Source: Parabacteroides distasonis ATCC 8503 (lineage in GTDB: Bacteria > Bacteroidota > Bacteroidia > Bacteroidales > Tannerellaceae). Taken from it: 64,000 nucleotides of DNA. The stretch spans positions 1,511,501-1,575,500 of the forward strand of contig NC_009615.1 in the NCBI RefSeq assembly GCF_000012845.1, read 5' to 3'. Under the pieces are notes generated by a model. It saw only the letters and a program-made list of their open reading frames with translations. It was not told the DNA's origin and did not search any database. The translations under genes and the position numbers were made by a program. Positions 63,832 to 64,000 of the stretch are shown piece after piece. Position 1 is the stretch's first letter. Each line of letters opens with the position of its first letter.

Positions 63832-63978
63832 TTATTCCTTTCCTCTATTTTTCTCCTCCTCTTTCTTGTAATCGATATACCGCTCCAAGGCCTCACGTGC
63901 CAGACGGCGGAAAAGTTCCTCGTCCGACAGATGGTCCCAAAGGAGATCTACCAAACGATAGTAAACGCTAAAGTGCAT
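63832..63978 (-). CDS. Small hypothetical protein (48 aa) upstream of the sugar transferase gene
   Basis: This 48-residue open frame begins MHFSVYYRLVDLLWDHLSDE and ends EEEKNRGKE. It is charged and helical, with no signal or membrane segment. It stops 8 bp before the sugar-transferase start, so it is probably the preceding gene of the same operon; a further gene may lie beyond the window edge 22 bp away. It matches no family I recognise. Confidence 0.55.
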   Translation of the reverse strand: MHFSVYYRLVDLLWDHLSDEELFRRLAREALERYIDYKKEEEKNRGKE

Positions 63979-64000
63979 GTCCTTGCCTTTTTAAAAGAAT

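Overview
The window reads as chromosome of a gut Bacteroidales bacterium, most likely Parabacteroides (close to P. distasonis). This rests on gene content and on several promoters of the Bacteroidota type (TTTG, about 20 bp, TAnnTTTG) with no clear Shine-Dalgarno sequences; the species name is inference. Almost everything from 6.6 kb onward is on the minus strand in long operons.

Layout. 0-6.4 kb: a DPM1-like glycosyltransferase, an oxyR regulator, and an ECF sigma / FecR / STN-protein signalling locus next to a paralogous outer-envelope protein. 6.6-15.8 kb: a WbpO/TviB-type nucleotide-sugar dehydrogenase, a tripartite RND efflux pump, a secreted DNA/RNA nuclease and a DUF1848 protein. 15.9-18.2 kb: a decayed accessory patch with a flavodoxin gene, the 3' remnant of a cyclophilin-like gene, an HU-type gene behind three 21-bp repeats, and a 54-aa protein coupled to a broken DUF6169-like gene. 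18.2-32.3 kb: L-rhamnose utilisation, with rhaB-rhaA-rhaT-rhaD and three GH78 alpha-L-rhamnosidases in one direction, a divergent AraC regulator and a GH127 enzyme. 32.5-34.1 kb: a TPR-histidine-kinase-like protein that lacks the phosphoacceptor histidine. 34.2-38.8 kb: a probable D-amino-acid/dipeptide catabolic operon (M19 dipeptidase, D-threonine aldolase/D-serine dehydratase-like enzyme, RidA, DUF4833, GntP/DsdX-type permease). 38.9-45.8 kb: a TetR-controlled ABC-2 exporter operon with TolC and HlyD partners, interrupted by an array of 41-42 bp hairpin repeats. 46.0-51.9 kb: GH43, L-serine ammonia-lyase, two tandem membrane acyltransferases and a C-terminally shortened AAA-ATPase. 52.1-64.0 kb: an exopolysaccharide/capsule operon running off the right edge.

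The polysaccharide operon is the most interesting part. Between the flippase/polymerase genes and two terminal glycan genes sits a visibly A+T-rich block encoding a CDP-glycerol/ribitol glycerophosphotransferase-type enzyme, a ribulose-phosphate 3-epimerase, a TarJ-like zinc dehydrogenase and a TarI-like cytidylyltransferase. Together these would make CDP-ribitol and transfer ribitol phosphate: a teichoic-acid-like chemistry inside a Gram-negative capsule locus. It is accompanied by a cobalamin-binding radical SAM enzyme and a HAD-family protein.

A second theme is a set of short intergenic, imperfect tandem repeats with a 21-23 bp period (near 16.73, 34.12, 45.96 and 62.25 kb, and a doubled 41-42 bp form near 41.83 kb), plus a 97-bp composite inverted repeat near 20.43 kb. 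They differ in sequence but share period, copy number and position. No tRNA, rRNA, complete insertion sequence or CRISPR array was seen.
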